A stretch of DNA of 55,000 nucleotides from an uncultured Elusimicrobiales bacterium. Lineage in GTDB: Bacteria; Elusimicrobiota; Elusimicrobia; Elusimicrobiales; Elusimicrobiaceae. A program made the position numbers and the translations under genes. The notes under the pieces are model-generated. The model was not told the DNA's origin. It saw only the letters and a program-made list of their open reading frames with translations, and did no database searches. The DNA lies in assembly GCA_944324095.1 (NCBI GenBank), contig CALUUY010000004.1:1-55000 (forward strand). The letters are read 5' to 3'. This document shows positions 42,826-51,794 of this stretch, in pieces (positions within the stretch are counted from its first letter, which is position 1; the number at the start of each line of letters is the position of its first letter).

Positions 42826-44180
42826 AAAAAATATTTTCTTCTTTTAAAGATCCGGCAGGCTTTGTTTATACACAAAATTCGGTTTTATATAGAAAAATAA
42901 ATAAAACCTATTTAGATGTTTACGAAAAATGTAAAAACAGCGGGCTATATGAGGTTCTATTTAAAAAAAATTTGTTAATTCCCCACACAGAAATAGCCAA
43001 AGACACCATACAACCCCAACAAATATTTATTTCATACCCTTATGAGTGGTGTTTTTCCCAACTAAAAGACGCCGCCTTGGCAACACTTGAAATTGAGCAA
43101 ATAGCTTTAGATTATGGTATGACGTTAAAAGACGCCACACCCTTTAATATACAATTTCTAAATGGCAATCCGTTGTTAATAGACACCTTATCCTTTGAAC
43201 CTTTTGAAAACAAACCCTGGGACGCTTATAAACAGTTTTGTCAAACCTTTCTAGCACCGCTGGCGATGATGTCTTACATTGACATTAGAATTGCTCCCCC
43301 GTTATTAAAAGAATATCTAAACGGGATTCCTTTGGATTTAGCCAAAAGATTGCTTCCTCTCCGTGCGTTCTTTAAGCTAGGGCTATTTATACACATCTTT
43401 CTTCATAATTACAATGAGGCCAAATACAATAAACAGTTCTATAAAATAAAAGAAGCCGATCTGGTTTTCTCCAAATTTCAAATGCTTGCACTTATTGATA
43501 ACCTAAAATCCACTATACAGGCCCTCAAACCACACAAGCAAAAAACCCAATGGCAGGATTATTATCAATTTTCTTCTTATACTGCAGAGGACTTAAAAAT
43601 AAAAAATGATTTACTGTTATCCTTTATCCAAACCATTCATCCAGACAATATTTGGGATTTCGGTGGAAATATCAGTCTGTTCTCGAAAAATATCGCCCAG
43701 TTAAATATTAACACTATTTCGTTAGACATTGATTCTATAGCCGTTGAAAAAGCCTACCAAGCCTTAAAGAATTCCCATTTGCCAGTCCTTCCGCTTATTA
43801 TGGACTTGACCAATCCCTCTCCGGCTCTTGGCTTTGCGCATCAAGAACGGGATAGCCTAAACAACAGAAAAAGAGATAATAGCTGCATTTTATGTCTAGC
43901 CTTTATACATCATCTTGCAATCAGTTACAATATTCCGTTTGAACTGATAGCTCAATATTTTTCTGCTTTTGCAAAACATCTTATCATTGAATTTGTTCCC
44001 AAAACAGACATACAAACACAAAAACTTTTGCTTAATAGGAAAGACGTCTTTGGTAATTATAATCTAAACACCTTTATACAAGCATTTAGCCAGTTTTACA
44101 CAATAAAACAACAACAAGAAATCGCTCATACGAACCGTATTCTCTTTGTAATGGAAAGCAAAAATGTTTCGGTTAAATAA
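42822..44180 (+). CDS. NoeA-like SAM-dependent methyltransferase, two-domain
   Basis: This 452-residue protein has two parts. The N-terminal half (about 1-230) contains GMTLKDATPFNIQFLNGNPLLIDTLSFEPF, which recalls the catalytic and metal loops of kinase-like folds. The C-terminal half (about 265-450) has a Rossmann-type methyltransferase core: DNIWDFGGNISLFSKNIA as motif I, TISLDIDSIAVEKAY as the acidic strand, and CILCLAFIHHLAIS further on. The combination matches proteins annotated NoeA-like (nodulation) in other genomes. The substrate is unknown; a surface glycan is likely from the neighbours. It overlaps both flanking genes. A+T-rich. Confidence 0.72.
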   Translation: MKKIFSSFKDPAGFVYTQNSVLYRKINKTYLDVYEKCKNSGLYEVLFKKNLLIPHTEIAKDTIQPQQIFISYPYEWCFSQLKDAALATLEIEQIALDYGMTLKDATPFNIQFLNGNPLLIDTLSFEPFENKPWDAYKQFCQTFLAPLAMMSYIDIRIAPPLLKEYLNGIPLDLAKRLLPLRAFFKLGLFIHIFLHNYNEAKYNKQFYKIKEADLVFSKFQMLALIDNLKSTIQALKPHKQKTQWQDYYQFSSYTAEDLKIKNDLLLSFIQTIHPDNIWDFGGNISLFSKNIAQLNINTISLDIDSIAVEKAYQALKNSHLPVLPLIMDLTNPSPALGFAHQERDSLNNRKRDNSCILCLAFIHHLAISYNIPFELIAQYFSAFAKHLIIEFVPKTDIQTQKLLLNRKDVFGNYNLNTFIQAFSQFYTIKQQQEIAHTNRILFVMESKNVSVK

Positions 44181-45651
44181 AATTAGACTTAAATTACTTT
44201 GGCTAACGCCTCTTATCTTAAGCAACACTTATATAGTATTGTATTATGTCTTAAGGAACAATTTAACCAACTACTATGTAATTTCTAACAAAGATATTTT
44301 TTATTATGTATTAGCCTGTTTCTCTGTGCTTTTTTTATTATTTAAACTATTTCGTATATTCCTTTCTTATAAAAAAGCCGCATTAATGCTTTTTATGCTT
44401 CAAGGGCTAATATTCTATTTTAATAACTCATTTCAACCTTCAGAGCAACCTTTGCTGTTATTTCACGAATTACTTATTCCCTGTCTTTTATTAATAGTCT
44501 ATTTTCTATTATGGAAAAACTGTCACCATCGAATTATCTATAAAATCATCAATTTTGTAGGTATTTGTTTATTATGTATATGCTTACTCAATAACCTTGT
44601 ACCTGGGTATCGTTATGTAAATGCAATACGTAATGCCTCTAAAGCATACACCTCTTTTTTAACAGAGGATGAATGTCCTCATTTCGCGGGAGATAAAAAC
44701 ATTATTTTTATTGTCTTAGATGGACACATATCCAAGCATTGTATATCAGACCCCTATTATTTGCAAAAATATTTACAATTTGAAAAATTTTTAACAGACA
44801 AGGGCTTTTATATTGTGCCAAACTCGTTCGCCAACGACCCTTTTACTTTGTACGCGCTGCCCAGCATGCTTAATTTTAATTATTTAGATAAAATGTCTTT
44901 TAGCTACCAGGGAAATGAGTTAGTGGCTTTTTCTAAATATTTTTATAAACATAATTTAATGGCCCGATTGCTTAAAAGATACGGCTACAACGTAACACTT
45001 ATAAATAATTTTAACGTTGTATATAACAAATTCAAATCCTCTGACCAAAACTATGCTTCCTCCAAGATATTAACCAATATGCTGTTTCATGATATTAGAT
45101 TTATACCTTCTGCCTCCCATATTAAATTTACCCAATATGCTAAGGCAAAATCTTTAAATCATTCTTTATCTCTACTAAGAAAAGAGGTGAACCAAAACAA
45201 AGAGCACCCTAAATTTATTTTTATGCACTTGCTTTTTCCCCATGAACCATACGTTGTTAATGAACAGGGAAAAGTTGGTTTCTCTACCTATTTAGAACAA
45301 ATGACGTATACAGACCAAGTAATACAAACAGAAATTGAGCATATTTTAAAATACGCTTCCAACAGTATCATTATTTTAATGTCCGATCATGGATATTATA
45401 CCGATTATGAGCGTATGTCTAATTTTATAGCCCTATATACTCCAGACAAGAATTATTCCTTTTTAGGGCGAGATCCTATATCTAACGTTAACTTTTTACG
45501 AAAAGTATTCAATAAAGAGTTTAGCTGTAACTTTGCAACGTTGGAAGACGAGGTTTTCTATACCGATAATTGGGCCACACATCCCCAGCCCCAAAGGATA
45601 GCACTGGATCATACCAACCGCAACCTCCAGCCTTATCCCACGAATCGTTAA
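44164..45651 (+). CDS. Membrane protein with sulfatase/alkaline phosphatase-fold domain
   Basis: This 495-residue protein has five or so N-terminal membrane helices (about 10-160) and an extracytoplasmic domain of the sulfatase superfamily. NIIFIVLDGHISKHCIS supplies the first metal Asp, FANDPFTLYALPSMLNF contains the candidate Thr/Ser nucleophile region, KFIFMHLLFPHEPYV follows, and IIILMSDHGYYTDYERM gives the Asp-His pair. This is the layout of phosphoethanolamine/phosphoglycerol transferases, so transfer of a phosphate-linked group onto a glycan is plausible. It overlaps the methyltransferase gene by 17 bp. No terminator is evident after it; 157 bp of A+T-rich sequence follow. Confidence 0.78.
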   Translation: MFRLNKIRLKLLWLTPLILSNTYIVLYYVLRNNLTNYYVISNKDIFYYVLACFSVLFLLFKLFRIFLSYKKAALMLFMLQGLIFYFNNSFQPSEQPLLLFHELLIPCLLLIVYFLLWKNCHHRIIYKIINFVGICLLCICLLNNLVPGYRYVNAIRNASKAYTSFLTEDECPHFAGDKNIIFIVLDGHISKHCISDPYYLQKYLQFEKFLTDKGFYIVPNSFANDPFTLYALPSMLNFNYLDKMSFSYQGNELVAFSKYFYKHNLMARLLKRYGYNVTLINNFNVVYNKFKSSDQNYASSKILTNMLFHDIRFIPSASHIKFTQYAKAKSLNHSLSLLRKEVNQNKEHPKFIFMHLLFPHEPYVVNEQGKVGFSTYLEQMTYTDQVIQTEIEHILKYASNSIIILMSDHGYYTDYERMSNFIALYTPDKNYSFLGRDPISNVNFLRKVFNKEFSCNFATLEDEVFYTDNWATHPQPQRIALDHTNRNLQPYPTNR

Positions 45652-45808
45652 CCCTACTACCAGCTACTATAACTTGTAGTCGATAAGTTTTATTTTAGGC
45701 AACGCAGTTATTACCATAAATAACAGTCCAAAAGATATTGTTTAACAAATTACTACTTTATATCCTTTTGCTGATCTTATACCTCATATTATGAAGTTTA
45801 GAAGATTT

Positions 45809-47005
45809 TTATCTAGAGGAAACAAACACACTTTCTTTTAATACCCGTACATATAGCACTGTACCAGCTACCAGTGCCACTAATAGGAACCCCGCCGTCC
45901 AATTAAGCCCCACTTGGTGCAACAGCGCCCCTTCCAGCCAGGAAACCGCCATCAAAGCCCCCCACGAAACCAATGTTACTAAACTGCCTATGGTAGTGCG
46001 GTCTTTAGAGTCGGCAAACACCTGCGGAATAAAAAGCAGTAACAGCATATTATATACGCGGTCTGTCATAGCAAACAGGCCGATAAAAGCAATCGTCCAC
46101 CACAGGGGCAATATCCCCCACGCAAACACGGCAAAAGCCGCCGCATTGCCCACGATAGACATATAGAACAACTTTTTAGGCCCGATTTTCAATAAAAACG
46201 GCACCACAAAATTAATTAATGTTTCACAAATGCCAATAGCCATTAGCGGGCGGGCTATTTCCAGCGTGTCCAAATGATAATGCCCTATAAACCACAACCC
46301 CAGCATAGAATAAAACCCAAAATAGCACAAGCGGTTTATAAACATAGCCGTAAAGAAGGTTTTTAACCGGGGGGTATGCCAAGCCCCTTGATAACGCTGT
46401 AACAAGGCCTTGGGCGTAAACGAAACTTTGTCCGCCTCATCTTTAGGGGCCGCCCACATAAAAGCCAAACAAAACAACGCCGTCAACACCCCCAGCGCCG
46501 CAAAAGACCAGCGCCAGCTTACGTATTGCCCGCCATACATTACTAACGGAACCCCAGCCGCCACAGCCATAGGGCGTGCAGCGGTCAACACGGTAATCAT
46601 AGGCGTATAAAAACGCCGGTCTATACTTTCATAAGCCAGCCACCATAAAACCGTACTAAAAATACCGGCACCCAACCCAAATATAAACCGCACCGTCAAA
46701 GACAAGACAAACGAAGGCGTAGCTACAAAAGCCCACACGCCGCCGCTCATCATAATCAGGCTCAGCCATACTGCCCGGTTTACCCGTATGCTTTTGATAA
46801 GTTGCGGCCCCACAAACAGCCCCGCCACAATACCTGCTGTACAGGAACTGATCAGCCACAGTACTTTTTCAGCCGTTACGCCAAAAAACACCCGCAGCCA
46901 TTCCACCAACGGGGAGATGGCGTGGTCAACCGTGCTAAATGCAAACACCACCACAAAAGAACAGACAACCAGCGTCCACCCTTTTATAAAACCAATGTCT
47001 TTCAT
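45809..47005 (-). CDS. Major facilitator superfamily transporter
   Basis: The 398-residue protein has about 12 hydrophobic segments. The cytoplasmic loop after helix 2 contains GPQLIKSIRVNRAVW, an MFS motif-A-like region, and helix 4/5 carries RFIFGLGAGIFSTVLWWL. Residues are core-like in composition, unlike the A+T-rich genes before it. It begins 1 nt after the methyltransferase gene at 47006 ends, so the two are co-transcribed. This pairing suggests that the transporter handles a methylated compound or a substrate of the methyltransferase, which is speculation. The substrate is unknown. Confidence 0.82.
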   Translation of the reverse strand: MKDIGFIKGWTLVVCSFVVVFAFSTVDHAISPLVEWLRVFFGVTAEKVLWLISSCTAGIVAGLFVGPQLIKSIRVNRAVWLSLIMMSGGVWAFVATPSFVLSLTVRFIFGLGAGIFSTVLWWLAYESIDRRFYTPMITVLTAARPMAVAAGVPLVMYGGQYVSWRWSFAALGVLTALFCLAFMWAAPKDEADKVSFTPKALLQRYQGAWHTPRLKTFFTAMFINRLCYFGFYSMLGLWFIGHYHLDTLEIARPLMAIGICETLINFVVPFLLKIGPKKLFYMSIVGNAAAFAVFAWGILPLWWTIAFIGLFAMTDRVYNMLLLLFIPQVFADSKDRTTIGSLVTLVSWGALMAVSWLEGALLHQVGLNWTAGFLLVALVAGTVLYVRVLKESVFVSSR

Positions 47006-47665
47006 TTATTTTTCCGCAATAACCGTGGACATAAAACACGCCGGGCTGGCAATTTTTAAGATATGAAAACCCGTAAACAACAAATGGTGGGTCAACTGAG
47101 CCAAATCACACGGTAGTTCCTGATACATCGTGGTAAAAAAAGCATCTCTAAAATCCGGCCAGTTGCTACCATAATAAATAGAGGCGTCTTTCTCCACTAA
47201 GGCACGGTTTTCGTCGCGCCGATGCAAGGCAAAAGTTAAAATCATGTCTTCAATAATCAAAATACCGCCGGGTTTAAGCCAATGGTAAATTTTGTCTATC
47301 AGCAGGCCTTTTTCATCATTGGTTAAATGGTGAATGGCTTTGCGGATAGACACTTTAGTAAAGGACTGCTCCGGAAAGTTCACTTCCTGCAAAGTGCTTT
47401 TAATTAAAGTAGCTCCTTTTACCCCTTTTAAGGCTTGGCGGGAAGCCGCAAGCTGCACGTCGGAAATATCCACCCCTGTTACACGCGCCCCCTGCTGGGC
47501 GGCTATGGCCAATAAGGTGCCGTCCCCGCACCCCAAATCCAACACGGCATCATTTTTATCAAACCCAAACAAAGAGGCATACCCCTCTAAACTGCCTCTC
47601 ATATTTTTGTTATACCATTGGGCTAACTCTTGTTCACGCCAATCCGTAGTGGTTCCGCCTTTCAT
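47006..47665 (-). CDS. Class I SAM-dependent methyltransferase
   Basis: This 219-residue protein has the motif I VLDLGCGDGTLLAIA (about 40-54), VTGVDISDVQL as the acidic strand for the SAM ribose, KVSIRKAIHHLTNDEK as motif IV region and LKPGGILIIEDMIL as motif VI, in the usual order of small-molecule methyltransferases. The substrate is not evident. It is upstream of the MFS gene in the same operon. GTGAGGTG precedes the ATG, and TATAAT lies about 30 bp upstream. Its promoter is divergent from that of the AlkD-like gene. Confidence 0.85.
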   Translation of the reverse strand: MKGGTTTDWREQELAQWYNKNMRGSLEGYASLFGFDKNDAVLDLGCGDGTLLAIAAQQGARVTGVDISDVQLAASRQALKGVKGATLIKSTLQEVNFPEQSFTKVSIRKAIHHLTNDEKGLLIDKIYHWLKPGGILIIEDMILTFALHRRDENRALVEKDASIYYGSNWPDFRDAFFTTMYQELPCDLAQLTHHLLFTGFHILKIASPACFMSTVIAEK

Positions 47666-47727
47666 AAATACACCTCACTAGAAAAGAATACTTTATTATA
47701 CTATTTTGCCCGTCCTTTCCCCTCTGC

Positions 47728-47733
47728 TATAAT
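47728..47733 (+). promoter_or_regulatory. -10 box placed for a leaderless mRNA (AlkD-like gene)
   Basis: A TATAAT lies exactly 6 nt upstream of the ATG at 47740. TTTGCC, 17 bp further up, is a possible -35. Confidence 0.65.
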
Positions 47734-47739
47734 TTATGT

Positions 47740-48432
47740 ATGCACGCAGAAATACAAAAACTATTAACTCCATTGGCAGACCCGTCTTATAAAACCTTTA
47801 GTTTAGCCTTGCTTCCCGGCCTTAATATGCCTATGTTAGGGGTGCGTCTGCCGGCATTGCGCCGCTTAGCCAAACAATTAGCCCGCCAATATAACACGCA
47901 GGCTCTTCATTTATTAACAGACGAAACGTTTGAAGAAAGAATGTTGCAAGGGATGATTATCGGGCTGCTTCAGACAAGCGACCGGGAAACCTTGTCCCTG
48001 ATTAAACAATTTGTACCCAAAATTAACTGTTGGAGTATTTGCGACAGCTTCTGCACCGGTCTTCACATCGCACGCCGCCGGCCGGAAACAATGTGGACTT
48101 TTTTGGCGCATTATTTTAAAGACAAGCGGGAATATTATTTCCGGTTTGCGGCCGTAACGGCGCTCTGTCACTTTGCAAACGGGCCCTTTGCACTAGACAC
48201 CTTCCCGCTGTTAAACGCCTGCCCTGCTGATGGATTTTACGCCAAAATGGCCGTTGCTTGGGCCATTAGTGTATTATGCGTGCACTATCCGCAGCAAACC
48301 TTAGATTTTTTGACTAAAGATGATTTGGACGCTTTTACCCATAACAAAGCCATTCAAAAAATAGTGGAATCCTACCGCATTAATGCGGACATTAAATCCG
48401 CCGCTAAAGCATTAAAAAAACCTTTCCATTAA
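47740..48432 (+). CDS. AlkD-like DNA alkylation repair protein
   Basis: AlkD-type DNA glycosylases of the HEAT-repeat fold excise positively charged alkylated bases without base flipping. The 230-residue protein has FETTFEERMLQG-like helices (SFEERMLQGMIIGLL in essence), INCWSICDSFCTGL as the family's W-x-x-CD signature, EYYFRFAAVTALCHF, and DGFYAKMAVAWAISVLCVHYP as the last conserved helix. These fit the AlkC/AlkD family, with AlkD most likely. It is transcribed alone, probably without a leader. Its stop codon shares bases with that of ogt. The window has two other base-repair genes (48429, 51795). Confidence 0.85.
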   Translation: MHAEIQKLLTPLADPSYKTFSLALLPGLNMPMLGVRLPALRRLAKQLARQYNTQALHLLTDETFEERMLQGMIIGLLQTSDRETLSLIKQFVPKINCWSICDSFCTGLHIARRRPETMWTFLAHYFKDKREYYFRFAAVTALCHFANGPFALDTFPLLNACPADGFYAKMAVAWAISVLCVHYPQQTLDFLTKDDLDAFTHNKAIQKIVESYRINADIKSAAKALKKPFH

Positions 48433-48893
48433 TGCCGCCTCTCCCACTCTAAAAGCCAGCTCTTTTTATCCAATCCGCCGGCATACCCGGTTAAGCGCCC
48501 CCCGGCCCCCACCACCCGGTGGCACGGCACAACAATTCCCCACGGGTTCAAATGGCACGCCTGGCCCACGGCCCGCGCAGCGGCCGGTTTTTGTATTTCA
48601 GCAGCCAGCTGCCCGTAGGTGCGCGTTTGCCCATAAGCAATCGTACGCAAACGGCCCCATACCGCTTGCTGAAAGGGCGTGCCTAAAAAAGGGGCTAACG
48701 GCAAATTAAAAACCACGCGTTGGCCGTTAAAATACGCTATTAGCTGGGATTTTGCCTGCTCCCCTAGCGGGTTGGGATGAACCACGCTCCATACAGGATT
48801 ATTTACAAAATGAACTGCCAGCAAAAACTGTCCGTCATTTTGTATTTCCAGCCAGCCGCACGGGGTTTGCAAATAGTCGATATGCTTCATCAT
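48429..48893 (-). CDS. ogt: Methylated-DNA-[protein]-cysteine S-methyltransferase (Ogt-like)
   Basis: The protein removes methyl groups from O6-methylguanine in DNA by suicide transfer to a cysteine. The 154-residue protein has the ADA-type C-terminal domain: FQQAVWGRLRTIAYGQTRTYGQLA (helix-turn-helix for DNA), then NPWGIVVPCHRVVG with active Cys124, and GRLTGYAGGLDKKSWLLEWE. There is a short N-terminal domain of about 65 residues. No ribosome site is evident before the ATG at 48893. The terminator of the lipoprotein gene is directly upstream, so it may need its own weak promoter. It converges with the AlkD-like gene, sharing its stop bases. Confidence 0.95.
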   Translation of the reverse strand: MMKHIDYLQTPCGWLEIQNDGQFLLAVHFVNNPVWSVVHPNPLGEQAKSQLIAYFNGQRVVFNLPLAPFLGTPFQQAVWGRLRTIAYGQTRTYGQLAAEIQKPAAARAVGQACHLNPWGIVVPCHRVVGAGGRLTGYAGGLDKKSWLLEWERRH

Positions 48894-48895
48894 TC

Positions 48896-48927
48896 AAAAA
48901 GCAAAACGCCCCGCTAAAGGGGCGTTT
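48896..48927 (-). terminator. Intrinsic terminator of the small lipoprotein gene
   Basis: The stem AAACGCCCC/GGGGCGTTT has a 6-nt loop and is followed on the minus strand by TGCTTTTT. Confidence 0.8.
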
Positions 48928-48947
48928 GGGCCATTTACAACCAATGG

Positions 48948-49172
48948 TTATTGAGCGGCCGCTTCTACGGCGTTTTCTTCCACCACTTCTACTTCTGCGG
49001 GGGCGGAAGCATCTGCGGCAGCAGCTTGTCCTTCAACAGGCGCAAATTCTTCTACTTCTTCAATTTCCACCGTTTGGGCGTCAGAAGCTACGTCCCCCTG
49101 CCCCCCATTGCCACAAGCCGCCAGCAAACCGGCGCTTGCTAATACAGCTAACAACATCATCCATTTTTTCAT
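48948..49172 (-). CDS. Small acidic lipoprotein
   Basis: This 74-residue protein starts with a signal peptide and a clear lipobox (LLAAC, Cys at 20), so it should be lipid-anchored. The mature part is very acidic and low in complexity (Glu, Ala, Val, with VEIEEVEEF and VEVVEENAVE). It has no visible domain. Small lipoproteins of this kind often serve as spacers or partners in the envelope; the function is unknown. A GAGGGTTC site precedes the ATG. Confidence 0.75.
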   Translation of the reverse strand: MKKWMMLLAVLASAGLLAACGNGGQGDVASDAQTVEIEEVEEFAPVEGQAAAADASAPAEVEVVEENAVEAAAQ

Positions 49173-49259
49173 AATAAGAACCCTCTTTTAATTTAGTTTT
49201 AGTTTTTATTATCATATCATTTTCCTAGCGGATACCGGCAACCATTCAGGCTTTATTTA

Positions 49260-49265
49260 TATAAT
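49260..49265 (+). promoter_or_regulatory. -10 box placed for a leaderless mRNA (C_GCAxxG_C_C gene)
   Basis: A TATAAT lies exactly 6 nt upstream of the ATG at 49272, with no ribosome site between. Confidence 0.6.
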
Positions 49266-49271
49266 TTATAT

Positions 49272-49724
49272 ATGACTAACCACGAAGAAAAAGCCAAACA
49301 ACTCTTTTTAAAAGGCTATGCCTGCTCCCAGGCTGTATTGGGGGCCTACGCCCAGGAATTGGGTTTAGACGAGCAAACCGCCCTTAAACTGGCCTTGCCG
49401 TTTGGGGGAGGAATCGGCCGTTTGCGTGAAACGTGCGGTGCCGTAAGCGGTATGTTAATGGCGTTGGGCGCAAAATACGGCCAGGCAGACGCCGCCCCGG
49501 AACACAAGGCCCAAATGTACGCCCGCGTGCAGGAACTGGTGCGGCGGTTTAAAGAAGAAAACGGCTCCATCATCTGCCGGGAACTCTTAGGCCTAACCAA
49601 GCCGGAAGGCTCCCCCATCCCTGCCGCGCGCACGGCCGAATATTACAAGGTGCGCCCTTGTGTGGAAAAAGTGGGTTGTGCAGCCCGCCTGCTGGAAGAA
49701 TACATTAAAGAACAAGAAAAATAA
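49272..49724 (+). CDS. C_GCAxxG_C_C-family protein
   Basis: This 150-residue protein matches the family named for its cysteine pattern (TIGR01909-type): C-SQAVLGAY near residue 17, GGGIGRLRETCGAVSGMLMALG in the middle, ICRELLGL, and CVEKVGCAARLLEEY at the C-terminus. The family is common in anaerobes and is thought to be redox-active or metal-binding, but no clear activity is established. The mRNA is likely leaderless. A terminator follows. Its length is normal. Confidence 0.88.
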   Translation: MTNHEEKAKQLFLKGYACSQAVLGAYAQELGLDEQTALKLALPFGGGIGRLRETCGAVSGMLMALGAKYGQADAAPEHKAQMYARVQELVRRFKEENGSIICRELLGLTKPEGSPIPAARTAEYYKVRPCVEKVGCAARLLEEYIKEQEK

Positions 49725-49733
49725 CTCTTTTCT

Positions 49734-49758
49734 CCCCGGCACCCAAGCCGGGGTTTTT
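49734..49758 (+). terminator. Intrinsic terminator of the C_GCAxxG_C_C gene
   Basis: The stem CCCCGGC/GCCGGGG is followed by TTTTTAT. Confidence 0.9.
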
Positions 49759-49910
49759 ATTACTGGGGTTAAGTTATTTAGTTAGGGACAGCGGCTCAAA
49801 ACTCTGTTTTTACGGTTTATGGAAGTAAATCTTCTCCCTGGCACCGCCATCAACGCTTTAGCTAACTTTTAATCCGTGCGTTTGCTAACCACACAAGAAT
49901 TCCGCCAGAC

Positions 49911-49936
49911 AAAAAACCCCGGGGTAAACCCGGGGT
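49911..49936 (-). terminator. Intrinsic terminator of the DUF2207 gene
   Basis: The stem CCCCGGG/CCCGGGG is followed on the minus strand by TTTTTT. Confidence 0.85.
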
Positions 49937-49944
49937 CTAAAAAT

Positions 49945-51723
49945 TTATCTTCCGCCGCCTCCACCACCGCCGGAACCTCCGCCGGAAAAACCTCCGCCGC
50001 CAGAACCGCTCCCGCGGGAAGATTGGCTCACCACTGCTCCAAAGCCCGAAAGCATACGGGTAAGAGACGACGTATTAGCCATCATTAACCCGCGGTTGTG
50101 CATCGTTTGGGTAAGGGCAGCGTCGCTTACCTTCTGTTTAAACAGTTTTATCCATTTGCTTTGTACGCCTAGAGCATAGGCATAGGGCAAATAGTCGCAA
50201 AACACTTGCGAGGCCTGCGCCGGGTTAGACATTTCCACCCGGCCCCCCTCAGCAATTTCCAAATATTCTTTAAATCCTTCTATTTGGTCCATCACGCTGC
50301 GCCCAAGCGGGGTATAACTTTGTATCCAATAAGCAAAGAACCCGCCGGAAACACCCACCAGCATCATTCCCAACCCTATTGGAAAAGGACACCCGGCATC
50401 CTTCAAAATAAGGAACTGAAATACGCCCAAGCACCCCACCGCGGCCAAAGCCGCCAAAGTGCCTAAAATACTTTTGTTACGCGCTTTGGCCCAAAAGTAG
50501 CTAACCACCGTTATAAACATTCCCAATACCACCCCAAACCCAGTGGCGTGGCTAATTCCCCCCGCCAGTGCCAACAGCACTAACGCAAACACGGTAATGA
50601 TGTTGTAGGCGCCATTAAATACAAAATATTTTTGGGAGCCTTGTTTGGTAAGAAAAGTCGTCAAAGCGTGGCTAGCCGCGCTAAAAACAGGGCGGGAACT
50701 GATTCCCGTTACCACTTCCGTACGGCTGCCGGAAAATAAAATATCCAGCACTTTTTGTTCTTCAGGAGAGAGCATTGGCGCGTTTTTGTTTTTTAAGCTA
50801 AACGTATATTGAGTGCCGGCCAAGAAAGAAGGTTCTTCTTTTATTTCCAACGCACCCTTTACAGCCAAGCTGCTTAAGCATACCGCCAATGACGACTGCG
50901 GTATTTGTGCATAATACACGTATCCCGTCATCACTGCCGAAAATCCTTCCGGCGGGTCAAAACGGCGTATTACGCGTGCGCGCGGGTCTTTGCCGGCTTT
51001 GCGCCAAAAAACATAATAGCACGCCCATAACAGCCCCACCACCACAATCACAAAAGCTAGCAAGCCTTTTTGCATCCATTTTTCCCGCCAACTTAATACC
51101 GGAGGCTGCACAACCCCCTTTTGCCACGGAACGGCCACCGTAAGCCCCTGGCGGGGAGCCAAGGGAGAAGGCGTCCAAAACACCAGCTGCTCCCGCACGG
51201 CCGGGTAGCCTTTTTGCCCATAATAGCCAATATAAGAGGAAATAGCTTCTTCTTGCGGGGCGGCCCCTTGCGGCAAGGCCAGCTCAAAAACGGCTCTTTC
51301 TATAGGGAAGGCCCACTCATTGCCTGTTACGTTCCAATAAAATTCATCATATTTAGGGAAAAAGCGCACCACATTTTTTATTTTGTAGGTTAAACGATAG
51401 GTGTGCGGGCCGCGGGGGATGTACTGATCGTCCCCAAAATTGACGCGGATTACGTCTTTGCGCTTTTCTATAAAAAATGGGTGGGGCTGGCCGTCCATTT
51501 CCAGAGAAATCACTTCCACAGGCTCTTGGGAAGTGTTGGGCAAATCCCGGTAAATGCCGCGGCGAATGTCTTTATGCTCCGCTACAATGGAAATATCTTC
51601 CTGTACCAAGGCCGTACCTTGACTGTCCACCCGGGCGGTGGAAGCAAACTGGGTAATGCGTTCCTGCGCCCACGCCCCACCAAATAAAAATAAACTTACA
51701 ACCAAAACAATTAATTTTTTCAT
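49945..51723 (-). CDS. DUF2207-family membrane protein
   Basis: This 592-residue protein has a signal peptide (ending AWA), an extracytoplasmic N-terminal beta-rich domain (about 20-200), one membrane helix (about 212-235), a cytoplasmic section, three or four more helices (about 345-450) and a C-terminus made almost only of Gly and Ser (GGGFSGGGSGGGGG). This is the layout of DUF2207 proteins, in which the start ITQFASTARVDSQGTALVQEDI and the Gly-rich tail are typical. Their function is not known. GGGGG precedes the ATG. In other genomes these proteins often neighbour LemA genes; here the LemA genes are 28 kb away. Confidence 0.85.
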   Translation of the reverse strand: MKKLIVLVVSLFLFGGAWAQERITQFASTARVDSQGTALVQEDISIVAEHKDIRRGIYRDLPNTSQEPVEVISLEMDGQPHPFFIEKRKDVIRVNFGDDQYIPRGPHTYRLTYKIKNVVRFFPKYDEFYWNVTGNEWAFPIERAVFELALPQGAAPQEEAISSYIGYYGQKGYPAVREQLVFWTPSPLAPRQGLTVAVPWQKGVVQPPVLSWREKWMQKGLLAFVIVVVGLLWACYYVFWRKAGKDPRARVIRRFDPPEGFSAVMTGYVYYAQIPQSSLAVCLSSLAVKGALEIKEEPSFLAGTQYTFSLKNKNAPMLSPEEQKVLDILFSGSRTEVVTGISSRPVFSAASHALTTFLTKQGSQKYFVFNGAYNIITVFALVLLALAGGISHATGFGVVLGMFITVVSYFWAKARNKSILGTLAALAAVGCLGVFQFLILKDAGCPFPIGLGMMLVGVSGGFFAYWIQSYTPLGRSVMDQIEGFKEYLEIAEGGRVEMSNPAQASQVFCDYLPYAYALGVQSKWIKLFKQKVSDAALTQTMHNRGLMMANTSSLTRMLSGFGAVVSQSSRGSGSGGGGFSGGGSGGGGGGGR

Positions 51724-51794
51724 TTATCCCCCATATAAGGCGAATTATGGTTTTATTGTAGCAATTTTAAAAACTTTCATATAATTAAAACAAT

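Noticed and set aside
34980-45808. Integrative element with att sites at tRNA-Val
   Set aside because: I found no integrase and no repeat of the tRNA 3' end at the right boundary, so only compositional evidence remains.
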